From the NCBI GenBank assembly GCA_027924585.1, contig BSBM01000232.1, forward strand, positions 26,560,501 through 26,624,500: 64,000 nucleotides of DNA, given 5' to 3'. Of this stretch, positions 11,913-24,418 are shown in pieces; within the stretch, counting starts at the first letter, position 1; every line of letters starts with the position of its first letter. The position numbers and the translations under genes were made by a program. The notes beneath the pieces were generated by a model, which saw only the letters and a program-made list of their open reading frames with translations, did not search any database and was not told the DNA's origin. The DNA comes from Larix kaempferi (Eukaryota; Streptophyta; Pinopsida; Pinales; Pinaceae).

Positions 11913-12429
11913 AAAACTTCAAAACAACTTTATTAAATCATAATAATTAATGAATTAAAAAATTACCAAATCACCATATTATAATAAATATTTTTAAATT
12001 GTAATATAATTTAAGTTTTACAACACTTATTTTCATTTTTTATTTTATTACTATCATAAATATAATGAATTGAGATGAACTTCAACAAAAGAATTTTACT
12101 AATTATTCACTAAATTGTTCTTACATATAAAATAAAAATAATATAGCTTTAATGAATATTTTGTATAATTTAAAATAAATATTTTAACAATTTTAAATTT
12201 ATATTTAAATAAGATTTTTTTTAACTTATATTAATTATAAAAATAAATTCTTTTTATTTTTAAATTTAATATTTTATTTGTATTGTTTTAATAAAACAAA
12301 AAAATATTTTAATGATGATGATGATGATATTTATTAACCAATTTTAATCACTTACTTGGTTTTCTTTAGAATTTTATTTCTATACTCAAAATGCTTTAAA
12401 ATAAGCATTTCTAAATCACCATATTTGTG

Positions 12430-13420
12430 ATGAGTTAAAAGTTCAAGAAGGTTAATATTGTAGCAAATATTTTGAAATTAAGCTTTAATGTGAGTGTATG
12501 CAAGACATTCTATGAGAAAGTGATTTTCATCTTCAACCCTCTTGGTGTCACAAATATGACAATTTATTCCATCCCATGATGTTGCACGAATTGTCTTCTT
12601 TCACTCTGGAGCTTGTGAGAGTTTGTTCTTATTTTAGCCATGTTAATTTTCTTCTTTACTCTAGTTAAAATAGAGAGATCATTTTTCATCTTCTAGATTA
12701 GGGTTGATCACCTCCTTATAATATCTAAATATCAAGCAATCTTTGGAAGCTTCTTGTCTCCCATGATTACTTTTTTCTTATACATTAGGTACCTAGTCAT
12801 ATCCATGCTCTCAATCAAGGAGAGACTCGCTTCTATGACTAGAATAGGATAGGGTGTATTTCCTTTAATTTTGGGATAAATGTTATAAAGCATTTTTGAA
12901 TTTACTCCATCCTTCTCCATGTTCTTCTAGAGATATTGGAGCCCCAAATTTCACATCCATATAAAATAATAAGGGTGACAAGAGTCTCAAAGAGTAGTTT
13001 CTTCCTATCCCGAAGCTGTAGATTGGTTGATTTAGTTTCTTATCGAGATCATAGAGATTCTTCCCCATAAGAAAAATATCATCAGCATAGAGAAGAAGAA
13101 GGATGATTATACTCGTCAAAGTCATGCAACCACAACCTGCCAAGCTTCCAAACAACCCTCTAGCTTGTTAATGTAAATACCAAAAAAAATAACGGATATG
13201 CAACAACCTTACTTGACTCTTATATTACAATTATATTCTTCTAACCAATCCATAGAGTTCTTAAACTTGAAACTAACCTTTTTATACAATCTTATTGCAC
13301 CATATCTCAACTTGAAAATAAATTTTAACTCTTTTAATCTATTTTAAAAATTAATTCCAAACATTATATCAAAGGATTTTCTAAAATTAACAAAACAATG
13401 TAAAATAACAATTTAATTAA
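12430..13420 (-). pseudogene. LINE reverse transcriptase fragment (minus strand)
   Basis: Reading the minus strand from 13,420 down, pieces in shifting frames give a palm start (FRKSFDIMFG), YKKVSFKFKNSMDWLEEYNC, GIYINKLEGC, then LLLYADDIFLM (the YADD catalytic box, about 13,080-13,115), LLFETLVTLIILYGCEIWG, and MTRYLMYKKK...MGDKKLPKIA. The C-terminal zinc-binding motif CHICDT...ENHFLIECLAY lies near 12,490-12,560. The order fits a plant LINE distinct from the L1-type elements here, because the palm wording and zinc motif differ. At least two frameshifts and several stops are present. Neither end of the element was found; only about 1 kb survives. Confidence 0.8.
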
Positions 13421-15201
13421 AATACTAAATTTGTAGGAATAACTAATTTTGAATTATATGAACACTCACATGTGAGATATCTTAGTTAAAATGAATCAAC
13501 TTTATATATATTTGTAATGATATTATAATCATATATAATGAGATAGAAATCCAATTCCACCTTCCATATTAAAAACTGCTTTATATTTGGTTTTGTAACA
13601 AAAATAATGATATTGGTATATATAAATTAATTAAAAATAATTAATAATACAAAGTTTATTCTTCACAATAAATTATTTGACATTTATATAGAAATAAAAA
13701 ACTATACATGATGATTTAGGAATAATTTCATAAGGTGTTTTAAGAAAAATAAAATTTTAAAGTAAATTAAGAAATATTTTTTTTAAAAAAATAAAAATTT
13801 GGTAAATAAAAATTATTTTTATTAAATATTAATAAATATTATTATCATTATTAAAATAAAAATAAAAATCAATTAAATTATTTAATTAAAAATTTAAAAT
13901 AACATTCAAAACATTAATACTTATTTATTTTAAAAATCTAATTATTATAGCACTACGATGTAGATGGGTTGGTGTCTGTTCAAACTTTGAATAGCTTGTA
14001 CATGTATGTAGGGGCAGAGCCATGACCAATATGCATGTTGATTTATTATATATATTCATTTCAAATATGAGATTTTATTATTCATGGATTAAATCCCTGG
14101 TGGTACAAATATTTATTCAAGTTTTTGTAGTCTAAAAATGGTTTTCACCTAGAGTTATTTGATCCCTCCTCATGTTAAATAAGTTTGAGCTTCGTATAGA
14201 TCTATGTTTATGTTGGTAATAATACATCAACCTAATATATTTATAAATTTATAAATATATTATAATTTGGAAATATACATTGTCCTAATATATTGGGCTT
14301 TAGATGTTGACAATAACACATCACCCAATTATATTTATTATTACGATTAGATATTTTACTTTTTACAAGTGCATGTGCATATGAGTATGAGCACAAACAC
14401 AAGCATGTCATTGGAGAGACTTGAAGCATAGTAGGGAAAATCCTAATATCCCTCTTTCATTGTAAAAACCATGTCATACACATTTTATTATTGTTTTAAA
14501 GTAATGTTTAGTTCACATATGACACGTTATTGTAATAGGTCACATATCGCACATTCTTGGTTCACTTATAAATGTGTACGTGCTGGTTGTAAACCTTACA
14601 TAGCCATGAAGCCCGAAGGTTATCTCAATTTTTTGAACCATCTCCTGAATGGATTTTTTTTATGACAAGGCCATAAGCCACAAGTTCAAATCCAATCAAG
14701 TTCCTCATGGTTACTAGCACTATTGAAGCTGGCGGTTAAGTCGCCCTTCATACAAATATTTCAGAGAAAAGGGGGGAGATAGCAAGTTTTAATTAAAAAA
14801 TATCATGGGGTTACCATTTGTCACTAATGTTGTTGGACATTTAGCTAGTTCCATATCAATATGTGTCTAGTTCCAATCCCCCTTGGAGAGATGCACTAGT
14901 CTATACTAATAATTTTACTAAGGTTGCCATACACAAATGTGGAGAAGTATCACTTAGGTTTTCTCATGAGGTTTTACTTGGAAATAAATTATCCTACATA
15001 TGCTTACATGAACCATGTTAATTTTTTTTTCTATGGTTGCAAGTGCATCCAACATGGTATAGATAGATATGCCTTTAATCATCTTAGAAGATGTCTTGCC
15101 AAAATTACATGTAGACGTGCATGGGTGTTGGGCATTTTTTTGAATTATGTAGATAGACTTGCATTATGTTTTGAGTGTTTATCCTAGTATTGCATGTGGC
15201 C

Positions 15202-15243
15202 TTGCATTTGTGTTGGTGTTGCTTTGCATTTGTGTTGGTGTTG
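15202..15243. repeat. 22-bp tandem duplication
   Basis: TTGCATTTGTGTTGGTGTTG occurs at 15,202 and 15,224, separated by two bases. Confidence 0.9.
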
Positions 15244-16399
15244 AGTTTTCAAATTCAAGTAATATATAATTTAAAAAGAATTGATGTAATAACATGTTGA
15301 CAAATTATGTTTTAGTTTAATTATATTAAGAGGGAGTGTTTTAACTATCAATACCATTAAATTTGTTAAAATATGAAAATTATAAAATTTATATAATCAA
15401 ATTGTAATCATGAAATTGAAGTTTTAGATCATAAAATTGAAATTTTAAATCATATTAGAAAGTCTATTAAAATCAAAATACATTGTATGTTTTTATTTTT
15501 ATTCCAAATCCATATTACCTTTTACGATTTGCATTATTCATGCTATATTATTACATATTTCTTAAGTTCTCATATGTCTATTATGCTTTTCGTAACAAAT
15601 GCCATGCATTAAAATACTAAAATACATATAAGATTCATTTTAATATTTTCATTACATATAATTTGTTTAGTATAACTCCGATATGTGTTTTTCAAATCAG
15701 CAATTGTAAGATTCGTTTTAATTGTATATTTATTATTGACATCCATTTGAAGTAATTATGGTATATAATTTTGAAATCAATAACGTCTGGAGATTGAGAA
15801 ATTTGTAGATAACTAAAAGGAAATATGGATACCAGTTGTACCCACGGTAAAAAACAATCCTAACTCTCACATTATTAACGAAAGTCAAAACCTAATTTAT
15901 TAATTATAATTGGGGTTTACTTATCTTTATAAATTTACATTGGCACTATCAACTATATATGTTATCCTTCCAAAATATTAATGTAAAATCGTGAGCCTTG
16001 CTTTACGCAACTTCCTCTTCATAACAATTCCATAACAATTCCATAGTTAACTAAGTCACATCTGGAAGAAAAATCACTATCGTGTTTTATTATTCCTCTC
16101 TTCATTAATAAATAAAGAAAATGATGGAATATTTGTTGTGTTTTTTCCTTGTTAACCATCAACATAAAAATAATTCTCAGAGGTCGACCGTCAACACTAT
16201 ATATCTTAATTCTCTTCAGAGGTCGATCTTTAACACCGTATATCAGAGTGAAATACCTCATGAGAAAAACTTTTATAGGAGATTTTGTTTTATATTAATT
16301 GGTAATGATTCCAATAAAATGTTAATTTTATTTAAGGAACAAAGGCAACCAAGCTCTATTGATTGTCAAAAGATAGTCCTAATTTAAGTAATTAGTGTA

Positions 16400-16592
16400 T
16401 TTTATGATTTCAATTACCTCTCTTATTCTCTTCTTGGACCAGATATCAAATGTATTTTATGATTTCAATTATCTCTTACTCTCCTTTTCGACAAGTTTTA
16501 TGATTTCAATTACCTCTCTTATTCTCTTCTTGGACCAGATATCAAATGTACTTTATGATTTCAATCATCTCTCTTACTCTCCTTTTCAACCA
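16400..16592. repeat. 96-bp tandem repeat, two copies
   Basis: The unit beginning TTTTATGATTTCAATTACC and containing TTCTTGGACCAGATATCAAA starts at 16,400 and again at 16,496 with few differences. Each unit itself holds two diverged halves that both begin with TATGATTTCAAT. Confidence 0.85.
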
Positions 16593-16768
16593 GTTATAAA
16601 TCTTGATAAATATCCTAAAATATATTATATATAATGGAAGAAACTAGGAACAATTGATTCGTTGGTTGAAGAAAATATTAAAATTTATTATAATAATATT
16701 TATTTTATAATGATTTTTTTAATAATAAAATATTTTCATAATTATCATATAAAGATCTCTCTCACCGA

Positions 16769-16991
16769 AATTATAACAACATTAAAAATTTAAATTAAGT
16801 TACCACCTTACATACATTTTTAGAAAAAAATCACACCCTTAAATCCAACCTTACTAATTCACATGTTTATATTGCATCAAATTATAACAACACTAAAAAT
16901 TTAAATTAAGTTACCACCTTACATACATTCTTAGAAAAAAATCACATCCTTAAATCCAACCTTACTAATTCACATGTTTATATTGCATCAA
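16769..16991. repeat. 111-bp tandem duplication
   Basis: AATTATAACAACA begins copies at 16,769 and 16,880. The copies differ at only a few bases over 111 bp and both end TTTATATTGCATCAA. This is much fresher than the surrounding transposon remains. Confidence 0.9.
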
Positions 16992-17899
16992 ACATAATTG
17001 GTATATTGAAATATGTAGGAAAGTTAAATTACTAGGATGATGGACTTGGTTTTATATAATATTGTTGTTTCAAAATGTTATAGTTTAATGGTTTTATATC
17101 AAACAATCTATAACAAATATGATATTCTACTTCAAATAAGTGCATTTTACATCTTTAAAATATTTTATGTATTGGTTTCTAAAATGTACCTTTTTTTATG
17201 TAATGATTATGTTTTATATTTATGATGTATTTTTTTTAAGTTTAATAACATTAAAGAATTTCAAAAATAATTTAATATTTTTATTAATATTTATTATCCC
17301 AAAAACTTATAGTTTAACATATAAAAGATTAGTTTTACGATTTTCCATTTTTCCACAAACCATCTCTCTTACATTCATGTTTGTAACAAAAGAAATATTT
17401 TAGCTTGAGTGATATGATAGAATAGGGTAATATTTTGGTTTCCAAATGGATGTTGTAGTGTCTTGAGAGTCTAGTACCTTGGTAGGTTCTCTTCAGGCAC
17501 CGGGTTCTATCAACACAACATTTAGGCATGGTGCATGACAGGTTTGGTTTATGTAACATCATCTCTTCACCCTCTTTGTTTTAGGTTGGGGGATCTATTC
17601 TCTTCAAGAGTAATTGGGAAACCAAGAAATCGGTGGCTAGATTGATTCATTGGTAGTGGGAAGGAAACATAATTGGGTGGGACATTGCCTCCCATATGAA
17701 CTCAAATTGGCAAGATTAAGGAGTTTGTATTGCATAGTTGTCAATGTTTTAGGCACACCGAATAAGTCAGAAGGGTATCGTCCATTGGTGAGACCTTTGG
17801 GACTCTGAGGCCCGCTCGCGCTAGGAGTGGAGACTGCTTGCTCAGGATTTAGGGTTGTTGGCCTCGGATCACCCCTCGATCATGGAGTTGTAGTCCTTC

Positions 17900-18708
17900 C
17901 TTCTAGAGTCTAATTTGTTTAAGATGAACATTGGGATGACTGGTCCCTTTTGGAGGGATTGGTAGTGAATATTTTGCATGCCATCGTTATAGTGTGATTA
18001 TTGTCGTGTGTATTCATTTATTCACCAGAGACACCCCTTCATGTAAGTATTCAATGCGATATGGGTATCATCAGATCTAGAGGCTAGGTGGGTTCATAGG
18101 CTGCATAGTGTTTGGTTGGTGCAACTTTCCTATAAGTTGTGTGTGTTTGCTTGGATGATGATTTATCAAGGGCTCCCATCCAATGCTAGGTTGGATAAGT
18201 TTGGCCTTTCATATGGTCTATGTGCAGGGTATCAAAGAACAGAGACAGTTAAGCACATGTTTTGAGACTGTAGATTTGCCAAAGATTGTTGGATCTTTGT
18301 GGAGGAGAAACACACCGATCTATTCCTGAACAAGATCTATTGGAGAGATGCTTTATTTGGAGATGGCTATTCCCTTGTGAAGGAATCACTCTTTGGTTTG
18401 TGGCATTTTTTGTGGATTTTGATTTATTTTTGCTTTGGAACTCAGATGCAAGTATGTATTTGACCAAGAAAGTAGCTCTATTTCTGCCTTTATTTCTCAT
18501 TGGAAATATGAAGTTCACCATCAATTATTAGCCAAGGGTGCTATGTTAATCAAGTATGCCAAGGAGTTGGATTCTATTCTATATTATGATTCTATTTCAC
18601 TTTAGTAAGATCCATGAAGAGGATAGGGTAGGAATTGTATATACCCGTCCACTGTTATATCTTTGATTGTAAATATTTTTATGTGAATATAAGAAGTATT
18701 AAAAAAAT
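17900..18708 (+). pseudogene. LINE 3' fragment with zf-RVT domain
   Basis: In the frame through 18,134 the sequence reads WVHRLHSVW...KLCVFAWMMIYQGLPSNARLDKFGL, then a C...Y pair (CAGYQ, where CxxC is expected), ETVKHMF, a stop, and DCRFAKDCW near 18,285. This is the zinc-binding region found after the RT of plant LINEs. The fragment ends with AGTATTAAAAAAATG at about 18,697-18,710, a probable 3' A-tail. The 5' border is uncertain because recognisable coding begins only near 18,070. It is a dead, 5'-truncated copy. Confidence 0.7.
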
Positions 18709-19348
18709 GAAATATAATTGATGATATGATAACACATAGGTATTATTTTCTAGACCATAATTTGCTAGGGACCTTATTATATTTATATTGATTTAAGAAT
18801 CGATATACTATACTTTTACACAAAGAATGGTATTGTTTTGAGAGAATATTTATTGTCCTGCTCTCTAAAATCATCAAATCTAATATATCAATCCCTAATG
18901 TTATCTATTTTATAGAGTTTAGGAAAATTTACCCATTTTATTACTAAGGATTATTTTCACTCTATGACCTCTTTTCATTGGATTCATTCCATAGTTGATT
19001 GTATTCTTGGTTTAAGAAATTCCATCCTTCTTTTTCACTTTAGCATTCCATTCATTTATCCAAGCATGTCCATCACATTATTGGTATGCTGGTATACAAA
19101 TATTATCACTCTTCTACACCCTTTTGAATTAGATATTGATAAAATTCCACCATATAGTCTATGTACCTGTGATCTTGGTATATCAAAAATAGATAAATAG
19201 AAGAATTATGGATCACGTTCATAGAACATATTTAAGATATATTTGGATTTAAATAGGAATACCATTTTCTTATGATCTACATCATTATTGTTTTACTTAT
19301 GTCCAATTTAGAATGATCCTATCACCATTCTAATCTATCTTATAAGAC

Positions 19349-19423
19349 AAAAATATAAACTATACAAGACAAGCATGAATTCTCTAATAACATTCATATT
19401 CGTCTTGTATAGTTTATATTTTT
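19349..19423. repeat. Perfect 22-bp inverted repeat, 31-nt loop
   Basis: AATATAAACTATACAAGAC within 19,349-19,370 is matched exactly by its reverse complement within 19,402-19,423. The RNA would fold into one uninterrupted stem. It could be a fold-back element remnant or a small-RNA-type hairpin. Confidence 0.9.
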
Positions 19424-19516
19424 TCACTAAGGTTATAAATTAACCATGATATATCTCATGGATAGTGTGCATGTAAGCTATGGAGAAAGACTAAAATAGA
19501 ACTAGCATTCAGACCT

Positions 19517-19820
19517 TATACTTCTTGAGAATATTCAATACAAATAGAACTAGCATTCAGACCTTATAACATCACATTGCATGTACAAAGTTAATATCTG
19601 TATCAACCAAGCTATAAATATTTATGGCTCGAGGGCCTTCATGGGTAGGCCGTAGCAGAAACCCTAACCAATGAAAAATATAATTATACTTCTTGAGAAT
19701 ATTCAATACAAATAGAACTAGCATTCAGACCTTATAGCATCACATTGCATGTACAAAGTTAATATCTTTATCAACCAAGCTATAAATATTTATGGCTCGA
19801 GAACCTTCATAAATAAATTA
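19517..19820. repeat. 168-bp tandem duplication, second copy partial
   Basis: TATACTTCTTGAGAATATTC begins copies at 19,517 and 19,685. They agree closely through TATTTATGGCTCGAG and diverge afterwards. A short third piece (AGAACTAGCATTCAGACC) lies just upstream at about 19,498. Confidence 0.85.
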
Positions 19821-21067
19821 TATACCGAAATCCTAATTTTAAATTCAACTAGAGTATTAGAACAAATTAAGTCAAATACACAACCACCCAGATTATAAAG
19901 AGTGGTCTTTGTCATTCACAAAAAAAAATATTGTAATGTAAATATGTTACTTCCATGCACCATCAAACACAGGAATTTTCTAGTTTTAATATAATCATTA
20001 TAACCCATAAGGTTGAACTATATAAACCAATCATAAATCCAAAATAATACAAATGTTACACGTTTAAATAGAATCTTGTTAGTGACACAATAGCTCTAAA
20101 TAAATTCTAGAACAATTACAATAGTTTGTCCTCGGGATTATTGTTGAATAAGAGATCTCATAATCGAGCAATGCACTACATCCATTATAAACATAGTTGG
20201 ATTCTGAAAAATGACCTTAGTAACAAGTTTGAATGCCCAATTGTGGGTTCATTGAAGGAACCATTGAAGCCCCTCGAATAAATCCTACATTTGCATTCAA
20301 CAAGAGTTTGAGACGATGTTGTAAATATTTAACCTGAAGAATGATGAAGAATTCATAAGGAGGTAGGAAACTGGAAAATAACTTGAGGAGTTGTGGTCCA
20401 CTGAGAAAACCCACAACCTGCAACACAATAAGCCATAATGCAGTTGAATCCTCTTTTAAAATGTATTAGAAGACTAGCTAAGCTCTGTGCTACATAATAA
20501 GGAAAATACATAAAGATTGTAAGTCAAGGATTTGACCCTAGAACGTAGCCTTGAGCATAATATTCCTCAAAACCAATAATATTCAACTTCATAAACTTAA
20601 CCTAATAATGTTGTTCATGAAACATTAAAAAACATTAGTTAATTTGAAATTATTTTAATGTTTATTAATACTTGGTATACTAATATTAATGTTAATATAG
20701 GTATTAGCAATTATTAATAAAAAAAATTTAATAATTCATATTAATACTTTTTATATTAATATTATGTTACCAATATTAATAGTAATATTTTAGGGTTTTA
20801 ATATATATTAATAATTGTATGATTTTACAATTTCTTCATTTCTCTGTTAATTTATCATTTTTATATAAAAATTGAATATATAAGAAAATTAAGAAATATT
20901 GTTGACCTTTTTTCCTTTTTCTTTCCCTATTTATTACCCTCCTTCTCCTTCTCCATCATCTTTCTCTAGTTGAGACGCATTTCTCTTGATGATGAGCTCA
21001 TATTGAGGCTTGAAACATTGAGATGAAATTCCAGATCAACGCAGTTTCCTTGTCCTCAATCTTTTAA

Positions 21068-21153
21068 CCTAGTAAGTTATGATGAATAAAAAAGGGGAAT
21101 AAGTAAAAGGCCTAGTAAGTTATGATGAATAAAAAAGGGAATAAGTAAAAGGG
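21068..21153. repeat. 43-bp tandem duplication
   Basis: CCTAGTAAGTTATGATGAAT begins at 21,068 and 21,111. The copies differ by one G in a G-run. Confidence 0.9.
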
Positions 21154-21712
21154 TTTACCTGTGATTCAAAGCTTGGGTTGATACCCTTACTACCCTATAC
21201 TCATAAGAGCAACTTGTAAGTAGAAATAGAAATATTTGAGGCCACTATATAAAGCAGGTGAAGATAAAAGGACGTCACGACTTTTAACAAAAATGAACTT
21301 GTTTGAAGTTTCACTTAGAAAACCTTACCTCTAAATGCTCATGTAAACTACCATTCAAGGACATACAGGTAGCTTGGAAATCCTCTTTGAGAGGTAAAAT
21401 AAGTAAAATTTCGGTACATAGACTCTACAAACTCTCTCACTATGATTTCATCTTAGTATGAATAAACAATTTAATCTCATGGGTAAGAACATAACCCAAA
21501 CAAATGTTAGGGTGAGCTAGGAAGCTTCGACCCTAGTCTACCCAAGTGCACGAATGATTAAAGTAAAAATTGTAACAACAACAAGACAAGATTAACCAAA
21601 TCTTGAGGTCAATAGTAGACCTCAAATATTAAACCCCACAATAGTAAACCTCAGTTAAAACCCACAATAAAAGATATAATATAGACCTTCACTAGAAAAT
21701 GCCTAAGATTGC

Positions 21713-21974
21713 CACGTGGTTTGGCCCTTAATTTTTAACCACCACGTGGAAAGTACTTGATATTCATATTCTCTAAATTTCAATATTGATATCCACCTCA
21801 TGCGAGAGAACCCGTAATTAATTTGATATTGCATTTAGCCTCAGTCGTGCCACAAATTATAACCAAGATAACATTTGCAAATGAACAAGTACGACAACTC
21901 GTACATTGACACTGGTCGCTTCTTGATGACGCAATCACGTCGTCCATGCTTGGGGAGGGATTCTCAAGGCACGT
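21713..21974. promoter_or_regulatory. Cluster of ACGT-core motifs (G-box/ABRE type)
   Basis: CACGTG palindromes lie at 21,713-21,718 and 21,743-21,748 (both CACGTGG) and 21,969-21,974 (CACGTGTC, an ABRE-type core). Near 21,925-21,945 a TGACGCAATCACGTCGTC segment adds two more bZIP-like cores, and a CCAAT lies near 21,990. In plants such motifs bind bZIP and bHLH factors and cluster in stress or light-responsive promoters. The 22.2-kb LINE sits about 250 bp downstream and could separate the island from a gene. No such gene was recognised on either side. Confidence 0.4.
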
Positions 21975-22205
21975 GTCACCTCCTCCTAGCCAATCAAAAG
22001 TTAACAAAATTGCACAAAATAAAAAAAATGAATTTAATATTTTTCAAAACATTAGCCAAAACCTAGCAAAGGAAAAAAAAATCAAGCCCTCCGCCAATGC
22101 GATAATGCTAGTCCTTATCTTGTTTAATCATATTTCGCATCCAGAGCCCCAATTAGGCTCTAATCATGGTGGAACATAATTCCTATGTTCAACAAAGGCA
22201 GAAAT

Positions 22206-22221
22206 AACATAAATAATAAGG
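22206..22221. repeat. Left target-site duplication of the full-length LINE
   Basis: AACATAAATAATAAGG, identical to 28,825-28,840 after the poly-A tail. Confidence 0.95.
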
Positions 22222-22945
22222 GATGATTATAAGAACAACACAAGAACGCTTACGAAAGTGATTATTTGATGGAATTTCAAGAACAGGAGAAAGATTCATC
22301 GCATGATGAAGTACGTTATATCAAGATCTGCGATTACAGTGCAGATTTATGGTGAATATGAGGACAAACTACATAGTTGGGTGCATCAGAGCTAAGCACT
22401 ATTGATACTGAATAGAGCACCTTTGACACCAGATTATGGCACGAGATTGATTAGCCGATGAGCAAGCTACAACTAATCTGCAGACCTGTCATCTACAATT
22501 CTTCACCCTACTCAGCTTGTAATTTTGATTCTGGAATTGGCCGGTGGCGTGAGAGCAAGTCATAGATTGATGCTGTTTGTTATATTATGGATTTGAGAAT
22601 GCAGAGAGGATATATGGTGGATTTGAGCAGGAGGATGGCTGAGACTCATGCAGTGTGGTAATTGAATTCAAGATTCAACAAACCGTCTTGGAACATCAAG
22701 ACTGAATTGATTGAAGGCCGTGAGCTTGATTACAGGGGAACTGATGATCTCTGCTGCTGATGTTCTGATTGGATGTGATTACCGATGAGCAATTTAAGGA
22801 ATGGGAACTGTGGATGATTTTCTTGGACGAATGCAACATTGGTCTGGAACTTGGGATTCTGAACACAGATTGAGGGCATCTGGAATCTGGAGATTTAGAC
22901 TTGTTCAGCTGATTCTGGGCTTGTTTCTTGGTATCGTGTGGAGTA
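22222..22945 (+). other. 5' UTR and internal promoter region of the LINE
   Basis: About 720 bp with no coding motif. LINEs carry an internal promoter at the 5' end, so the transcription start should lie near 22,222. No specific promoter motif could be identified by eye. Confidence 0.5.
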
Positions 22946-24418
22946 ATGATGGATGCCCCGGGGGGAGGAGATTATTTGCATGTTAACGATCCCCAGCTTC
23001 GAACAGGGATCACTGCTAAGGCTGACTCACTCAAAAACCATGTTAAGAGGGTCAAAGAAAGACAGAGACAGGACTTGTTGGTACTGGGGGTGGATGTTAC
23101 GTTGGAAGAGGCGGAGGACTTCTATCACACTGCTGTGGTTGGACATGTTAGGGGCAGAAGATTTGGTCGTGGTTTTCTTCGGCGATGGGCGGCTGACCAG
23201 TGAAAGAACTTGGTGTCATCAGCCCCTGAGGTTCGTGTTTTGACGAAAGGATGGTTTTCATTCATCTTTATGAACAGAGGGGAGGTCAATGCAGTATTAA
23301 GTAGACAATGGTCGATTCTGGGAGTCCCTCTTGTTCTGAAAAGCTGGTCCCCATTCTTCGACTCAAAATCGGAGAAAATTGCTAAAGAACCGCTGTGGGT
23401 GAAGCTTCCTGGGTTTCCCATGCATATGTGGAATGAAACTCGGTTTGCTGAGATTGGAAATTTTCTTGGTGATTATGTATGTTCAGATTCCACCTATATT
23501 AAGACTGGCATCTACACGGTAGCTAAGATCTTGGTTAATATCGATCTTCGGATGGGACTTTCTGTTGAGATTAAAGTTCATTACAAGGATGGGGACTTTG
23601 TTCAAAAATTGGATTATGTGGGTGTGCCATTTAGGTGTCATCGCTGCCACGCTCTTAGACATCTGGTAGCCTGTTGCCCTTTATCGTTTCGGACTTGTAA
23701 GCCTCTGACTGATGAAACAGCTGAAGTAGTCACAGATCCAGTGTCGATGGTGAACTCTCAGGCGGTGGTGGATGATGGGAGTAGGCCTGCTTTAGACGGG
23801 GGGGTGATATTAGATTCTATGGTACCATCAGATTTCTGTGGGCGGCTTGGATCAAAGGAAATGTTGCCACCATTGGTGAACACTGGAAAGGAGAACAATG
23901 GGAGTGCGCCTCCTGAAGCTGAGGGGGATTCTTTGTGTTCCGTGATTTCTACTACTCGGGCCACCACCAAATTACTACAAGAGCCGCCCATTCGTCGGGG
24001 TACATCTGCAAACTCCTTGGGTATATCTCATTTCCTTTCTCCTACTGTTTCCTTTTTAGATGACTCTATTTTTTTGGGGGGGGGTAGTCTTGGGTCTCCT
24101 CCTCGCTCGGATGCTCCTTGTCTGCGGTCTGATGTGGATAGTATTGTCACGCCGTCAATTGTCTCCACCAATCACTCTACCAGCTCCGAGGGTAGAAGTA
24201 TCCGATATGCTCTTCGTAGTAGGGAGATACCTGCAAATGGAACGGGGGGCAAGGGACTTCCTGAATTGGCCTATAGTGTTGGGGGGAAAGGACGGGGCCG
24301 CAAATCCCTTTTGTCTAAAGCTCAAGATCGGGCTAAAGTGGATTTAGTGATGGGTACACAATCTTCTATTGAGTGGGAACTTAGAGCAGTGAAAGCCCAG
24401 GATGGGGATATTTTATGA
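22946..24418 (+). pseudogene. LINE ORF1: DUF4283-like gag protein with zinc knuckle, one internal stop
   Basis: The frame spans 491 codons including the stop. The start is placed at the ATG at 22,946 (MMDAPGG); an upstream in-frame ATG at 22,928 is possible. A single TGA at 23,201 interrupts it where a Trp codon is likely. Domains: a basic N-terminal part (residues 25-80), a DUF4283-type RNA-binding core (about 85-230, with PLWVKLPGFPMHMWNE), and a zinc knuckle of exact CX2CX4HX4C spacing (CHRCHALRHLVACC, about 23,637-23,678). The tail is long, Ser-rich and polar. ORF1 proteins coat LINE RNA in the cytoplasm. Its TGA at 24,416 overlaps the ORF2 ATG at 24,415 (ATGA). Confidence 0.85.

Larger units (their letters stand above)
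10242..12429 (+). other. Start of MADS intron 1, AT-rich, no exon 2 recognised
   Basis: The donor GTTAGT is at 10,242-10,247. Downstream DNA has no I- or K-domain exon that could be recognised by eye. It carries short tandem duplications and one long palindrome listed separately. Gymnosperm MADS introns can be very long, so later exons may lie outside the window or may be too short to see here. Confidence 0.5.
13421..17900. other. AT-rich DNA, no gene seen
   Basis: Long A/T-rich spacer with short duplications listed separately. The ORFs at 14,924-15,187 and 16,121-16,387 show no recognisable motif and are probably chance. Confidence 0.6.
18709..21660. other. AT-rich spacer, no gene seen
   Basis: It contains an inverted repeat and tandem duplications listed separately. 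A pyrimidine-rich stretch near 20,905-20,975 resembles a leader but is not followed by a usable ORF. Confidence 0.55.

Noticed and set aside
12311-12330. GAT trinucleotide run as a functional repeat
   Set aside because: Five units only; an ordinary short microsatellite.
14640-14760. tRNA-like B-box (AGTTCAAATCC) suggesting a tRNA gene or SINE
   Set aside because: No matching A-box at proper spacing, no cloverleaf and no duplicated copy or A-tail could be shown.
18286-18531. Plus-strand ORF of 81 codons
   Set aside because: Out of frame with the LINE zf-RVT reading through the same DNA; a shadow of the LINE fragment.
21798-22007. Minus-strand ORF overlapping the ACGT cluster
   Set aside because: No domain or splice evidence; it also overlaps the motif cluster, so a coding role is not supported.
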